This document shows, in pieces, positions 1-7,941 of a DNA stretch of 64,000 bases. Made by a program: the position numbers and the translations under genes. The notes under the pieces were generated by a model. It was not told the DNA's origin and made no database searches. It worked only from the letters and a program-made list of their open reading frames with translations. Position 1 is the first letter of the stretch; the number at the start of each line of letters is the position of its first letter. Source of the DNA: Mesorhizobium norvegicum (GTDB lineage Bacteria > Pseudomonadota > Alphaproteobacteria > Rhizobiales > Rhizobiaceae); contig NZ_SMYZ01000004.1 of NCBI RefSeq assembly GCF_004919685.1, positions 218,129-282,128 on the forward strand. Direction: 5' to 3'.

Positions 1-2
1 AG

Positions 3-1421
3 ACGCTCGTCGACGACCAGTGGGTCCTCGGTGGCGGCGGCGAGCAAGGCGGCATCGATCTGGAGTTGCCCAAGCTCGGCCCCGAACTTCTCGATCGCTA
101 TGGGAAGGAGTTCGCAACGGCGTGGAACAGTGTTCTCGACAGCTTGAAATTCAAAGCGATGCTGAAGGACAAGCCGCACTATATCGCGCTTTCCGCCGTC
201 GCCTCGCCAACCTCGCCGATCGAACAGCTGTTTACGGCGATCGCCGACGAAACAGCGCTGACGCGGGACGCTGCTTCGGGCAAAGACTCAGGCGCCGGGG
301 TTGAAGGCGGCACGGTTCAAGGCCAGTCGCAGGACGCCGCAAACATGGCCAAGGGTCTGGCTCGCATCGGCATTCAACTCGCCACCGGAAAATCGCAAAG
401 CCGTGCCGGCACAGGATCCGCAAACGCGGAAAACCAGAATCCCGGGGCCAACATCGAAGCACAATTCAGGTCGTTCCAGGCCCTGGTGAGCGGTCCTGCC
501 GGACACCGCCCGATCGATGCCTTGACCCAGAATTTCCGCGATATCTACCAGAGCCTGCAACTGGCGACCGACGTTCCCTCCCAGACTGAACGCGTCAACG
601 CAAATCTGCAGCTCCAGATAGCCACCCTTCGCGCCAATGTCTCGCGACTGCCCAAGCAACTCGGCCGGATGGTCAATGCGACGGCAGACGAGTTTGAAGG
701 CAACGTCACCGAGACCTCGGTGGCGAATTTGAACCAGATGCTCGACCAGACGGTCACACAGCCCTGCGAGGCGGCGGTCAACGGCCGTTATCCTTTCTCT
801 GGCAATGGAACCGAGGACATCGCGATGGCGGATTTCGCCAAATTGTTCGCTCCGGGTGGGCTGATGGACCGGTTCTTCGCACAGAACCTCGCATCGCTGA
901 TCGACATGACCGGTCAGGACTGGAGCTGGAAACAGGATGCGCGCTTCGGGCGAGACCTGTCGAAGTCGACGCTGAAAGACTTCCAGCTGGCCGCCGAAAT
1001 CCGCAGCGCCTTTTTCCCCCAGGGCGGTTCGGTGCCCTCGGTCAGCGTGACCTTCACGCCGTTCTCGCTGCATGGCGACGCCGATGCGGCGGTGCTCGAT
1101 GTCGACGGCCAGACTGTCCAGAGCAACCAGGCGGGCAACGCGCCAAGCACCGTGACCTGGCCGAGCGGCACGGCCTCCGGGTCCGCCAGCCTGAGCCTGA
1201 CGCCGGAAATGCCGGGCCGCGAATCCACCATCAAGTTCGAAGGGCCGTGGGCGCTGAAGCGGCTGCTGGACAAGGCGACCATCACTGGCCACGACAGCAA
1301 TGTCGAAGCGCGCTTCGTGATCGGCGGGCGCGACGTCACCTATACGATCCAGACTGGTTCAGGCCCCAGCCCCTTCTTCCTTTCCGCACTTTCCGGATTC
1401 AGCTGTCCGAAGGCGTTTTGA
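3..1421 (+). CDS. tssM: T6SS membrane-complex protein TssM (IcmF), C-terminal part
   Basis: TssM is the inner-membrane protein of the type VI secretion baseplate-anchoring complex (with TssL and TssJ); its large periplasmic domain contacts TssJ. The reading frame is already open at base 3, so the 5' end, with the transmembrane and NTPase-like part, lies outside the window. About 472 residues remain. The visible C-terminal landmarks are typical of the IcmF family: LFAPGGLMDRFFAQNL, then a WSWK stretch, FFPQGGSVPSVSVTFTP, a beta-rich region, and a final EGPWALKRLLD segment. The genes that follow (pppA and ppkA one short ORF later) are the usual T6SS post-translational regulators, which supports the assignment. 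The stop codon is 1 base before the next ORF. Confidence 0.93.
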   Translation, partial: TLVDDQWVLGGGGEQGGIDLELPKLGPELLDRYGKEFATAWNSVLDSLKFKAMLKDKPHYIALSAVASPTSPIEQLFTAIADETALTRDAASGKDSGAGVEGGTVQGQSQDAANMAKGLARIGIQLATGKSQSRAGTGSANAENQNPGANIEAQFRSFQALVSGPAGHRPIDALTQNFRDIYQSLQLATDVPSQTERVNANLQLQIATLRANVSRLPKQLGRMVNATADEFEGNVTETSVANLNQMLDQTVTQPCEAAVNGRYPFSGNGTEDIAMADFAKLFAPGGLMDRFFAQNLASLIDMTGQDWSWKQDARFGRDLSKSTLKDFQLAAEIRSAFFPQGGSVPSVSVTFTPFSLHGDADAAVLDVDGQTVQSNQAGNAPSTVTWPSGTASGSASLSLTPEMPGRESTIKFEGPWALKRLLDKATITGHDSNVEARFVIGGRDVTYTIQTGSGPSPFFLSALSGFSCPKAF

Positions 1422-1422
1422 G

Positions 1423-1584
1423 ATGGGCTTCGAGCTTTTCAATGCGGTGACACCCTGCATGAGCCTCAGGCGCCCAGACCCTAATTTCGATACTCTAATG
1501 TTCGAGCCTGTGGCAAAGTGGCTCGAGCGGGCGCCCGGCGGTGCGCCGCAGAGGGCGCTTGAGAAGCGCTTGGTGGCAAGTTGA
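1423..1584 (+). CDS. 53-residue ORF between tssM and pppA, possible TagF remnant
   Basis: A short ORF starts with ATG one base after the tssM stop, and its TGA overlaps the TTG start of pppA (TTGA). This is the tight spacing expected of a translationally coupled gene. The product begins MGFELFNAV and ends EKRLVAS. I do not recognise a domain. In Agrobacterium T6SS operons this position is taken by a TagF-PppA fusion. Here only the PppA part is clear, so the ORF may be the decayed remains of a TagF module or simply a coupling leader. It has not been shown to be translated, and it could be non-coding spacer that happens to be open. Confidence 0.35.
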   Translation: MGFELFNAVTPCMSLRRPDPNFDTLMFEPVAKWLERAPGGAPQRALEKRLVAS

Positions 1585-2363
1585 ACGATGTCGCCCTTCC
1601 CTTTGACAGTTTCGGCGTGAGCCACAAAGGCTGTGTCCGCGAGCACAATGAGGACAACTATCTGCTCGAGCCACGAACCGGCCTTTGGGTGGTGGCCGAC
1701 GGAATGGGCGGGCATGAGGCCGGAGAGGTCGCTTCCGCCAGCATTGTCGACCATCTGGCCACGATCGGCATCGCAAGCTCCGCGCCGGATCTACGGGCGC
1801 GCTTCGAGGACAGGCTGAGCCGCGCCAATGCCGAGATCCGCGGCATATCGGAATCTCGCGGCATAACCATCGGTTCCACGGTCGCCGCCCTGTTGGCGAT
1901 GGACGGACGGTTTGCCTGCCTGTGGGCGGGCGATAGCCGGATTTATCTGATCCGCAACGCCTCGATCTCGCAGATTTCGAAAGACCACACCGAAGTGCAG
2001 GAACTCCTCGATCGAGGCATGATCAGTGCAGCCGAGGCGCTCACCTGGCCACGCCGCAATGTCATCACGCATGCGGTCGGCGTCAGCGACGAATTCGTCA
2101 TCGATTTCCAACAAGGCGAATTGATGCCGGGAGATATTTTTGTGTTGAGCACCGATGGGCTGACGGCGCATGTCACCGACGCGGAGATCGAGGCCGCCGT
2201 CGTATCGGCGACACCTCAGGCGGCGTGCGAAAATCTGCTGGAAACGGTGCTGACGCGGGGCGGAACAGACAATGTCACCATTGTGCTGGTCAAGATCGGA
2301 AAAGGGCGCAACGGACAATCGCTCCACTCTGATTTGTCCGGAGCGGAGGGCCGAGGCCGATGA
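1581..2363 (+). CDS. pppA: PP2C-type Ser/Thr phosphatase PppA of the T6SS
   Basis: PppA is the metal-dependent phosphatase that reverses PpkA phosphorylation and so turns the T6SS off. The 260-residue protein is a bare PP2C domain. It has REHNEDN near residue 20, VVADGMGGHEAGE around 37-49 (the DGxGG metal-binding motif), a WAGDSRIYL strand, LSTDGLT near residue 190 and GGTDNVTIVLV at the C-terminus, so all metal-ligand aspartates are present. The first start is TTG at 1581, overlapping the previous stop. An internal GTG at 1617 would cut into the PP2C fold. The gene overlaps ppkA by ATGA, so the antagonistic pair is co-translated. No TagF domain is fused, unlike the Agrobacterium TagF-PppA protein. 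Confidence 0.9.
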   Translation: MNDVALPFDSFGVSHKGCVREHNEDNYLLEPRTGLWVVADGMGGHEAGEVASASIVDHLATIGIASSAPDLRARFEDRLSRANAEIRGISESRGITIGSTVAALLAMDGRFACLWAGDSRIYLIRNASISQISKDHTEVQELLDRGMISAAEALTWPRRNVITHAVGVSDEFVIDFQQGELMPGDIFVLSTDGLTAHVTDAEIEAAVVSATPQAACENLLETVLTRGGTDNVTIVLVKIGKGRNGQSLHSDLSGAEGRGR

Positions 2364-4837
2364 GCGCCGACGACAAGACGCGAATATCGCCGCAGGTGGC
2401 CAATACCGCCGTAGGCACGCAGCTCAGCGGCATCTATGAACTTGACGAGCGGATCGCATTCGGCGGCATGGGCGAGGTCTACCGCGGCCACAACATCCAG
2501 ACCGGAGACCACGTCGCGATCAAGATCGTCCTGCCCGAGTTTGCCCGTGACCAGACGATCTTGTCGTTGTTCCGCAAGGAGGCCTCGATCCTCAACCATT
2601 TGTCGCATGACGCAGTCGTGCGATACCACGTCTTCACCATCGATCCCGGGATCGGCCGTCCCTACCTTGCCATGGAATTCGTCGACGGCGAGTCGCTGTA
2701 CGACATCATGCGACGTGGCCCGATGCCGACGGAAGAGGTGCGCAAGCTCTGCCATCGCCTCGCATCCGGCCTGAGTGCCGTGCATCAAGCGGGAGCAATC
2801 CATCGCGACCTCTCGCCGGACAACATCATCCTGCCGGGAGGCCGGGTCGACCGCGCAAAGATCATCGATTTCGGTATAGCGCGATCAGCGACCGTCGGCG
2901 GGGAGACACTGATCGGCGGGAAGTTCGCGGGAAAGTACAACTACGTTTCACCCGAACAGCTCGGGCTGTACAGCGGCGACGTCAGTGAACAGTCCGACAT
3001 CTACAGCCTTGGGCTGGTGCTGGCTGCTGCTCTGCGCGGGAAACCGATCGACATGAGCGGGTCGCAGTTCGAGATCATCGAAAAGCGCCGGGCCGTGCCT
3101 GACCTCTCCGACATCGACGACGATTTTCGGGACATTGTTGAAGCCATGCTGCAACCGGATCCGCGAGACCGGCCGGTCAGCATGGCGGACATCGCCAGGA
3201 TGACGCGTGGTGAAGACGAAGGAACAACGCCGCCGACGTCCATCACGCCCCGCAATCGGCCAGCTTTGCCACCAGCCGGGCAAACCCTTGCTCCTGATCC
3301 CAAGGGCCAGCCCCAGCCATCCAATGCCGCTGGACACGACGCGCCGACCGCAACGGGCCCGGGCGAGCAGCGCTTCGTCCCGCATGTCCGGCCCGCGCAT
3401 TTGTCCGAACCGCGGCCTTCGCCGGTCGCTGGCCCGCCACGCGCGGTCACGGCGGATATGCCCAAGAAATCCACAAAGACCCGAACCATCGCGATCGCCG
3501 CCTTGGCGACACTGGCTGTCGCCTCAGGCGCGGGTCTGTATGTGAGCGGCTTGATGACGCCGGCGGCGCCGACTACCGGCAAGACATCGCTTTCCGCGCC
3601 CGAACCATCAAAGCCTGCACCGGAAACGTCAAAGCCGACCTCCACCGACAAAGTCGCGAACGCCCCTGAACCGGCAAAGCCAGTTCCGCCCGTGCAGCCT
3701 CAGCCCAGCGTACCGCCGGCTGAAAACCAGCCAGATGCCGCGGCGGCTCAAAAGCCGCAGCCGGCCAAGCCCGTCGAACTCCCTTCGCAGACCGAGGAAC
3801 CCGCGAAGCCGCCGGCAATGGAAGCGCAACCGCAAACAGAGGCAAGCCCGCCGCCGGCCGGAAGCCAGGCAGATGCCAAGCCAGTGCAAACGCCGGAGCC
3901 GGCGAAGCCCACTGTCCCCGCGCAGACCGAGGCCCCCCCGAAGTCATTGGCAACGGACGCGCAGCAGCCATCCGAAAAGACGCCGCCGGCCCAGCCAGAG
4001 GTTGTGGAAAGCCAAAAGCCCGAGCCACAGATCAGCCAGCCGGTCGCGCCCAAGGTGGCCGCGCCGGCGCCCAAACCCACTGCAAGCCAGACGGATGTCG
4101 CGAACGCCGAGAGCCAAAAGACCGTGTCACCGGCAGCCAAACAGCCGGACCAACCTGTCGTCGCGCTGAACGTGCCCAAACCAGCGGTTCCCCCGGCCGT
4201 CGACGACATCGCACAACGTGTCTCCTGGGTTCGCGACTTCGGCGGCGGCGACTGTTTCTATGCGACCATGAATTCGACAACCGACAGCGCTGCCGCGATC
4301 GAAGGATTTGGAACGGCGGTCCAGCCATTCGAACGGATGCTGGGCGATTTCCAGGCAAAATTCCATGTCGAGCCGGACATCAGCGTCCGCCTCATTGAGC
4401 CGAGCCAATGCGAAGTCACCAATTTTCTGCGCTTTCTGGGGCAGACCGCGGCCGACAAGCCGCAGCTTGTTCTCGACCGGACATCGGTGCCGAACGGTAC
4501 ACCGATCAGCGGCACGCTGGTGACGCGTGGCGGGCTCATTTCCAGCGTGCTGCTGATCGATCACAAAGGCATGGTGTTCAATCTCGACGACCGCATCGTC
4601 GCACAATCGGACAAGGCTACCTTCAGCATCCCGATTGGCCTCGGCGCCGCCGACAAGGCCGCCGGAAAGGCTGTGCCGCAGATCATAATGGTGATCACGG
4701 GGCCGCAGGATATTCAGGCGGCTGCATTCTCCACGCCGACGCCAGCCTCGGTGCTGCTACCCAAGATTCTCGAGGAAATCGAGACCGACGGATCTCAGTT
4801 CTCAGCCACTGCCAAGTATTTCCGGCTCGGCGGATAG
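2360..4837 (+). CDS. ppkA: T6SS Ser/Thr protein kinase PpkA/TagE
   Basis: An 825-residue membrane-spanning Hanks-type kinase that activates T6SS by threonine phosphorylation. The N-terminal kinase domain (about residues 20-285) has the glycine loop FGGMGEVYRG, the VAIKIV lysine, HRDLSPDNI near residue 148 (HRD loop) and IDFGIAR near 170 (DFG), so it should be catalytically active. A single hydrophobic segment lies around 375-395. It is followed by an extremely Pro/Lys/Glu/Gln-rich linker of about 200 residues and a globular periplasmic C-terminal domain (about 615-825, beginning near VSWVRDFGGGDCFYA) that may sense the envelope state. The ATG overlaps the pppA stop. The low-complexity linker is repetitive and may vary in length between strains. 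Confidence 0.9.
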   Translation: MSADDKTRISPQVANTAVGTQLSGIYELDERIAFGGMGEVYRGHNIQTGDHVAIKIVLPEFARDQTILSLFRKEASILNHLSHDAVVRYHVFTIDPGIGRPYLAMEFVDGESLYDIMRRGPMPTEEVRKLCHRLASGLSAVHQAGAIHRDLSPDNIILPGGRVDRAKIIDFGIARSATVGGETLIGGKFAGKYNYVSPEQLGLYSGDVSEQSDIYSLGLVLAAALRGKPIDMSGSQFEIIEKRRAVPDLSDIDDDFRDIVEAMLQPDPRDRPVSMADIARMTRGEDEGTTPPTSITPRNRPALPPAGQTLAPDPKGQPQPSNAAGHDAPTATGPGEQRFVPHVRPAHLSEPRPSPVAGPPRAVTADMPKKSTKTRTIAIAALATLAVASGAGLYVSGLMTPAAPTTGKTSLSAPEPSKPAPETSKPTSTDKVANAPEPAKPVPPVQPQPSVPPAENQPDAAAAQKPQPAKPVELPSQTEEPAKPPAMEAQPQTEASPPPAGSQADAKPVQTPEPAKPTVPAQTEAPPKSLATDAQQPSEKTPPAQPEVVESQKPEPQISQPVAPKVAAPAPKPTASQTDVANAESQKTVSPAAKQPDQPVVALNVPKPAVPPAVDDIAQRVSWVRDFGGGDCFYATMNSTTDSAAAIEGFGTAVQPFERMLGDFQAKFHVEPDISVRLIEPSQCEVTNFLRFLGQTAADKPQLVLDRTSVPNGTPISGTLVTRGGLISSVLLIDHKGMVFNLDDRIVAQSDKATFSIPIGLGAADKAAGKAVPQIIMVITGPQDIQAAAFSTPTPASVLLPKILEEIETDGSQFSATAKYFRLGG

Positions 4838-4942
4838 CATGGGCGCCCGATGGAACGCTGCTCGTGTTTGCCCCACTCGTCTGCCGGCCTGCCCATAAAG
4901 CAGCGTGATCCGGTTCGAGCCCTGCTTGCCCTGACGGGTCGC

Positions 4943-5353
4943 ATGAAGCTTGTGGTCATCTCGGGCGCCGCGCTGCTGGCCGTGCTATCATCGGGCGAAG
5001 CGCGAGCCGAATTCACGGTCTGCAATCAGACACTCGACGTCGTCAATCTCGCGGTCGGCCAGAAGATCGAAAATGCGGACCAGACCGACGGCTGGTGGAC
5101 CATCGGCGCAAATCAATGCGTGAACGTCATCCGCGAGGAACTGACGAACCGCTACATCTACATCTATGCCACGGACGTGTTTGGCCATGCGATCCTCACC
5201 GGATCGACCGAAATGTGTATCGAGCGACGACGTTTCTCGATCCGCGGCATCGACGAATGCTGGCAGCGCGGCCATATCGCGGCGCAATTTCTCGAAGTCG
5301 ATACGCTTGAACAGGTGCGGTGGACGTTCTTCCTGACCGGAAGCAGCCAGTGA
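4943..5353 (+). CDS. DUF1036 secreted protein
   Basis: A 136-residue protein with a signal peptide (MKLVVISGAALLAVLSSGEA, cleavage after ARA near residue 22) followed by a DUF1036-type domain: FTVCNQTLDVVNLAVG, DGWWTIGANQC, and a conserved pair of cysteines later (EMCIERR, IDECW). The family is widespread in alphaproteobacteria and its function is unknown. I chose ATG 4943 because it places the signal peptide at the N-terminus; an in-frame ATG at 4850 would add 31 unlikely residues. The stop codon overlaps the GTG of the next gene (GTGA), so the two are probably made together and may work together at the cell wall in the T6SS operon. Confidence 0.75.
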   Translation: MKLVVISGAALLAVLSSGEARAEFTVCNQTLDVVNLAVGQKIENADQTDGWWTIGANQCVNVIREELTNRYIYIYATDVFGHAILTGSTEMCIERRRFSIRGIDECWQRGHIAAQFLEVDTLEQVRWTFFLTGSSQ

Positions 5354-7743
5354 CGCACAGTATCGACACGAGCTTCAGGCAGAAGAAGCAGGCGCGCCTT
5401 GCGCTTCGCAGACGCAAGCTCTGGCGCCGGCTGCTTGCCGGTCTTGCCGCGATTGTCATGCTGTCGATCGCCGTGGGCTTCTACCTTACCGCGGACTATT
5501 GGTCGTTCGGCGACGAAGACGAAGAACTCCACGCGGTCGAAGGGGTGGACGACGTACCGGCCGATGCATCGGTCTATGTGCCTGCCATCATCGACCTTGC
5601 CGGGGACCCGATGTGGATTACCCTTGCCCCCGACGCCGACACCACGTCGAAGGGCCATTCGATCGCGAGGCCGGCGGATCTCGATCAGGCCGGGGTTTCT
5701 CCGCAGATCGAAATCCTGTCGGATGTGATGCTCAGCGCTAGCGAAAAATTCATGACGACAATACCGTCGACGCAGGAGGACTTCGCATTCTTCCAGGCGC
5801 AACGGCAGACCCCCCCGCCGCCGTCCAACGATCTGCAGGTCGATCTTCAGCCACCGGCGGGGGATCTGCAGAACGATCTTCAGCCCTCGCCTGCTCCCAA
5901 CGAGGCTCCGGCTGCCGCGGGACAGCAGATGGGCACCGACGATCCCGAAGCCGGCTGGGGTGAAACAATCGATGCAGGCGAGGCAGCCCTCCCCGCATTC
6001 CAGAAGACACAGATCGAAAACAACACGAGTGTCGCAACCGTCACGAATGAGTATCAGCGGTTCGAGGCGACCGAAGACACGTTCGTGAAAATCCTCAACG
6101 ACCGCAGTTTGGACAGTGTTGCGCTCGATGCCCATTTCTCCGCCGAGGACGCCAAGCTGGCAGGCGAAGCGCTGAAGGCGCTTTTCAACCGGGAAGGCCT
6201 GGAACCGGGTTATGTCGTCGCCATGCGTGGTTTCAGGCCGACGCGCGAGACGACAACAATGTCGCTCATGCAGGTGTCGATCTACGCCAAGAACGTCTTT
6301 GTCGGCACGCTGACGCGCAACGCCGCGGGCGCATTCGTATCGGGTGTCGATCCCTGGGTCCGCGAAGATCTGTTCAACTATTCGGGCGCACCGGAGGAAG
6401 GCACGCACAAGCGGCAGTATCGCCTGCTCGATGCAATCTATTCGACGGCGGCGCGCAACAAAGTCCCGACCGGCGTGATCGGCGAAGCAATCATGTACCT
6501 GTCGAGAGGACAGGATCTGGACGCCTTCGCCAGCGAGGACCAGCGCCTTGTCCTGATCTATTCGCAAACGCCGCGCGGCAAGAGCGAGACCGACGGACGC
6601 GTGCTGTATGTCGGTGTGCAGGGCACTGAAAAGAGCCTCGAATGCTTCGTCTTCCAGCAAAGCGACGGTCAGTTTGCATGCGTTACCGGCGATGATCAGG
6701 TTCGTTCGCTGACGGTCACCAACGGCATGGTCACGCCGGTCAACGGGGTCATGACGTCCACCTTCGGTCCACGCAAGCACCCAATTCTGGGCGTGGTTCG
6801 CATCCACAAGGGCGTCGATTGGGCGGCCCCCGTGGGTACGCCGATCGCAGCCGCCTTCGACGGCGAGATCACCTTCCAGGGTGACGGCGGCGGTTACGGC
6901 AATTTGGTGAAGATTGCGCATCCCAACGGACGCGAGACGCGCTACGCGCATATGCAAAAATTCGCCATTGCGAGCGGCGTCGGCACCAAGGTGAAGGCCG
7001 GCGACGTCATTGGCTATATCGGCACCACTGGGCTTTCGACCGGCCCGCACCTGCATTTCGAGCTCTACCAGAACGGCGAGGCGATCGATCCGCTGGGGAC
7101 GATCACCACGGTCGCCACCTATGATACTGGCAATTCTGGCAATTCCGGCGATGTCGCTGTCGAAACGCTGACCGAGCGTATCGTTCATGTCGAAAGTGGC
7201 GGCAGCGCCCGCGCCAAGAACCCGAATTCTTCAGCGACCGGCGCCGGCCAGTTCATAACGAAGACCTGGATCCGGATGATGAACACCTACCGCCCTGAAC
7301 TGGCACGAACGCTGTCGACGGCCGACCTGCTCGCTCTGCGCTACGACGCCACGATCTCGCGCGAGATGGTGCGAAATCTGGCGCGGGAAGGCGAAGCCTA
7401 TCTTCGGGCACGCGGCCATCAAATCACAGCCGGCCGGCTCTATCTCTGCCATTTCCTGGGCATGGAAGGCGCGCATCAGGTGCTGTCGGCGTCGGGTTCG
7501 GCGCAATTGAGCGCCGTGCTCGGGTCCGCTGTCATTCAAGCCAACCCCTTTCTCACGGGCAAGACCGCCGCCTATGTCGTGGATTGGGCAGAAAGGAAGA
7601 TGGGCCAGAAGGTTGCTCGCGTGGCGACTGACGCCAGCCAGCAGACAACCAGCACGACGGAAATCCGCCAGACATCGCCGGAGTTCGAAAAATACAAGCA
7701 AGCCGTCACGGCCGTCATAAGCTCGATTCAGAATACGCTTTGA
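5350..7743 (+). CDS. Membrane-anchored LytM (M23) endopeptidase fused to a lytic-transglycosylase-like domain
   Basis: A 797-residue two-domain murein hydrolase. GTG 5350 overlaps the preceding stop. The N-terminus is basic, with one transmembrane segment (LLAGLAAIVMLSIAVGFYL), then a long acidic/Pro-rich linker. The LytM peptidase domain (about residues 460-590) has HKGVDWAAP near 487 and GPHLHFEL near 566, the Zn ligands HxxxD and HxH. A C-terminal domain starts near residue 608 with HVESGGSARAKNPNSSATGAGQF, the glutamate-ESGG and GxxQF signature of soluble lytic transglycosylases. The protein could therefore cut both peptide and glycan strands. Being in the T6SS operon, it most likely opens the cell wall for apparatus assembly, but an effector role cannot be excluded. 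Confidence 0.85.
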   Translation: MTHSIDTSFRQKKQARLALRRRKLWRRLLAGLAAIVMLSIAVGFYLTADYWSFGDEDEELHAVEGVDDVPADASVYVPAIIDLAGDPMWITLAPDADTTSKGHSIARPADLDQAGVSPQIEILSDVMLSASEKFMTTIPSTQEDFAFFQAQRQTPPPPSNDLQVDLQPPAGDLQNDLQPSPAPNEAPAAAGQQMGTDDPEAGWGETIDAGEAALPAFQKTQIENNTSVATVTNEYQRFEATEDTFVKILNDRSLDSVALDAHFSAEDAKLAGEALKALFNREGLEPGYVVAMRGFRPTRETTTMSLMQVSIYAKNVFVGTLTRNAAGAFVSGVDPWVREDLFNYSGAPEEGTHKRQYRLLDAIYSTAARNKVPTGVIGEAIMYLSRGQDLDAFASEDQRLVLIYSQTPRGKSETDGRVLYVGVQGTEKSLECFVFQQSDGQFACVTGDDQVRSLTVTNGMVTPVNGVMTSTFGPRKHPILGVVRIHKGVDWAAPVGTPIAAAFDGEITFQGDGGGYGNLVKIAHPNGRETRYAHMQKFAIASGVGTKVKAGDVIGYIGTTGLSTGPHLHFELYQNGEAIDPLGTITTVATYDTGNSGNSGDVAVETLTERIVHVESGGSARAKNPNSSATGAGQFITKTWIRMMNTYRPELARTLSTADLLALRYDATISREMVRNLAREGEAYLRARGHQITAGRLYLCHFLGMEGAHQVLSASGSAQLSAVLGSAVIQANPFLTGKTAAYVVDWAERKMGQKVARVATDASQQTTSTTEIRQTSPEFEKYKQAVTAVISSIQNTL

Positions 7744-7778
7744 ACCTGCCTGTCACGGCATTAGTCGCTCAGACTATT

Positions 7779-7802
7779 GGTGTCACCATAGGCACCTTTT
7801 TT
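7779..7802 (+). terminator. Rho-independent terminator after the T6SS operon
   Basis: GGTGTC pairs with GGCACC (one G-U pair) across a 6-base loop and is followed directly by six T residues. It sits 36 bases after the stop of the murein hydrolase gene and separates the T6SS operon from the caspase-like gene at 7942. The stem is short, so read-through is possible. Confidence 0.6.
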
Positions 7803-7941
7803 CGGGTCCTGTGTGAACCAAAACCGTGGTCGAGACCACATACGCTCGAGAGCCATCTTTTGGCACAAGCGACCCAGTCGCTGACGAAATTAAGCATGCG
7901 CAGACATCAACAGTGCACCCTGGTGGGTAGAGGGCTGGTCC

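Noticed and set aside
3640..4190. Pro/Lys/Gln-rich stretch in ppkA as an inserted repeat element
   Set aside because: It stays in frame and is a normal low-complexity linker between the transmembrane helix and the periplasmic domain in this kinase.
5164..7188. Open frame of 674 codons on the minus strand opposite the LytM/transglycosylase gene
   Set aside because: It runs antisense to a protein with intact zinc and glutamate motifs. It has no ribosome site and no recognisable fold.
7861..7876. TGGCAC near 7861 as a sigma-54 promoter for the first caspase gene
   Set aside because: TGGCAC is not followed by TTGC at the required distance, so only the -24 half is present.
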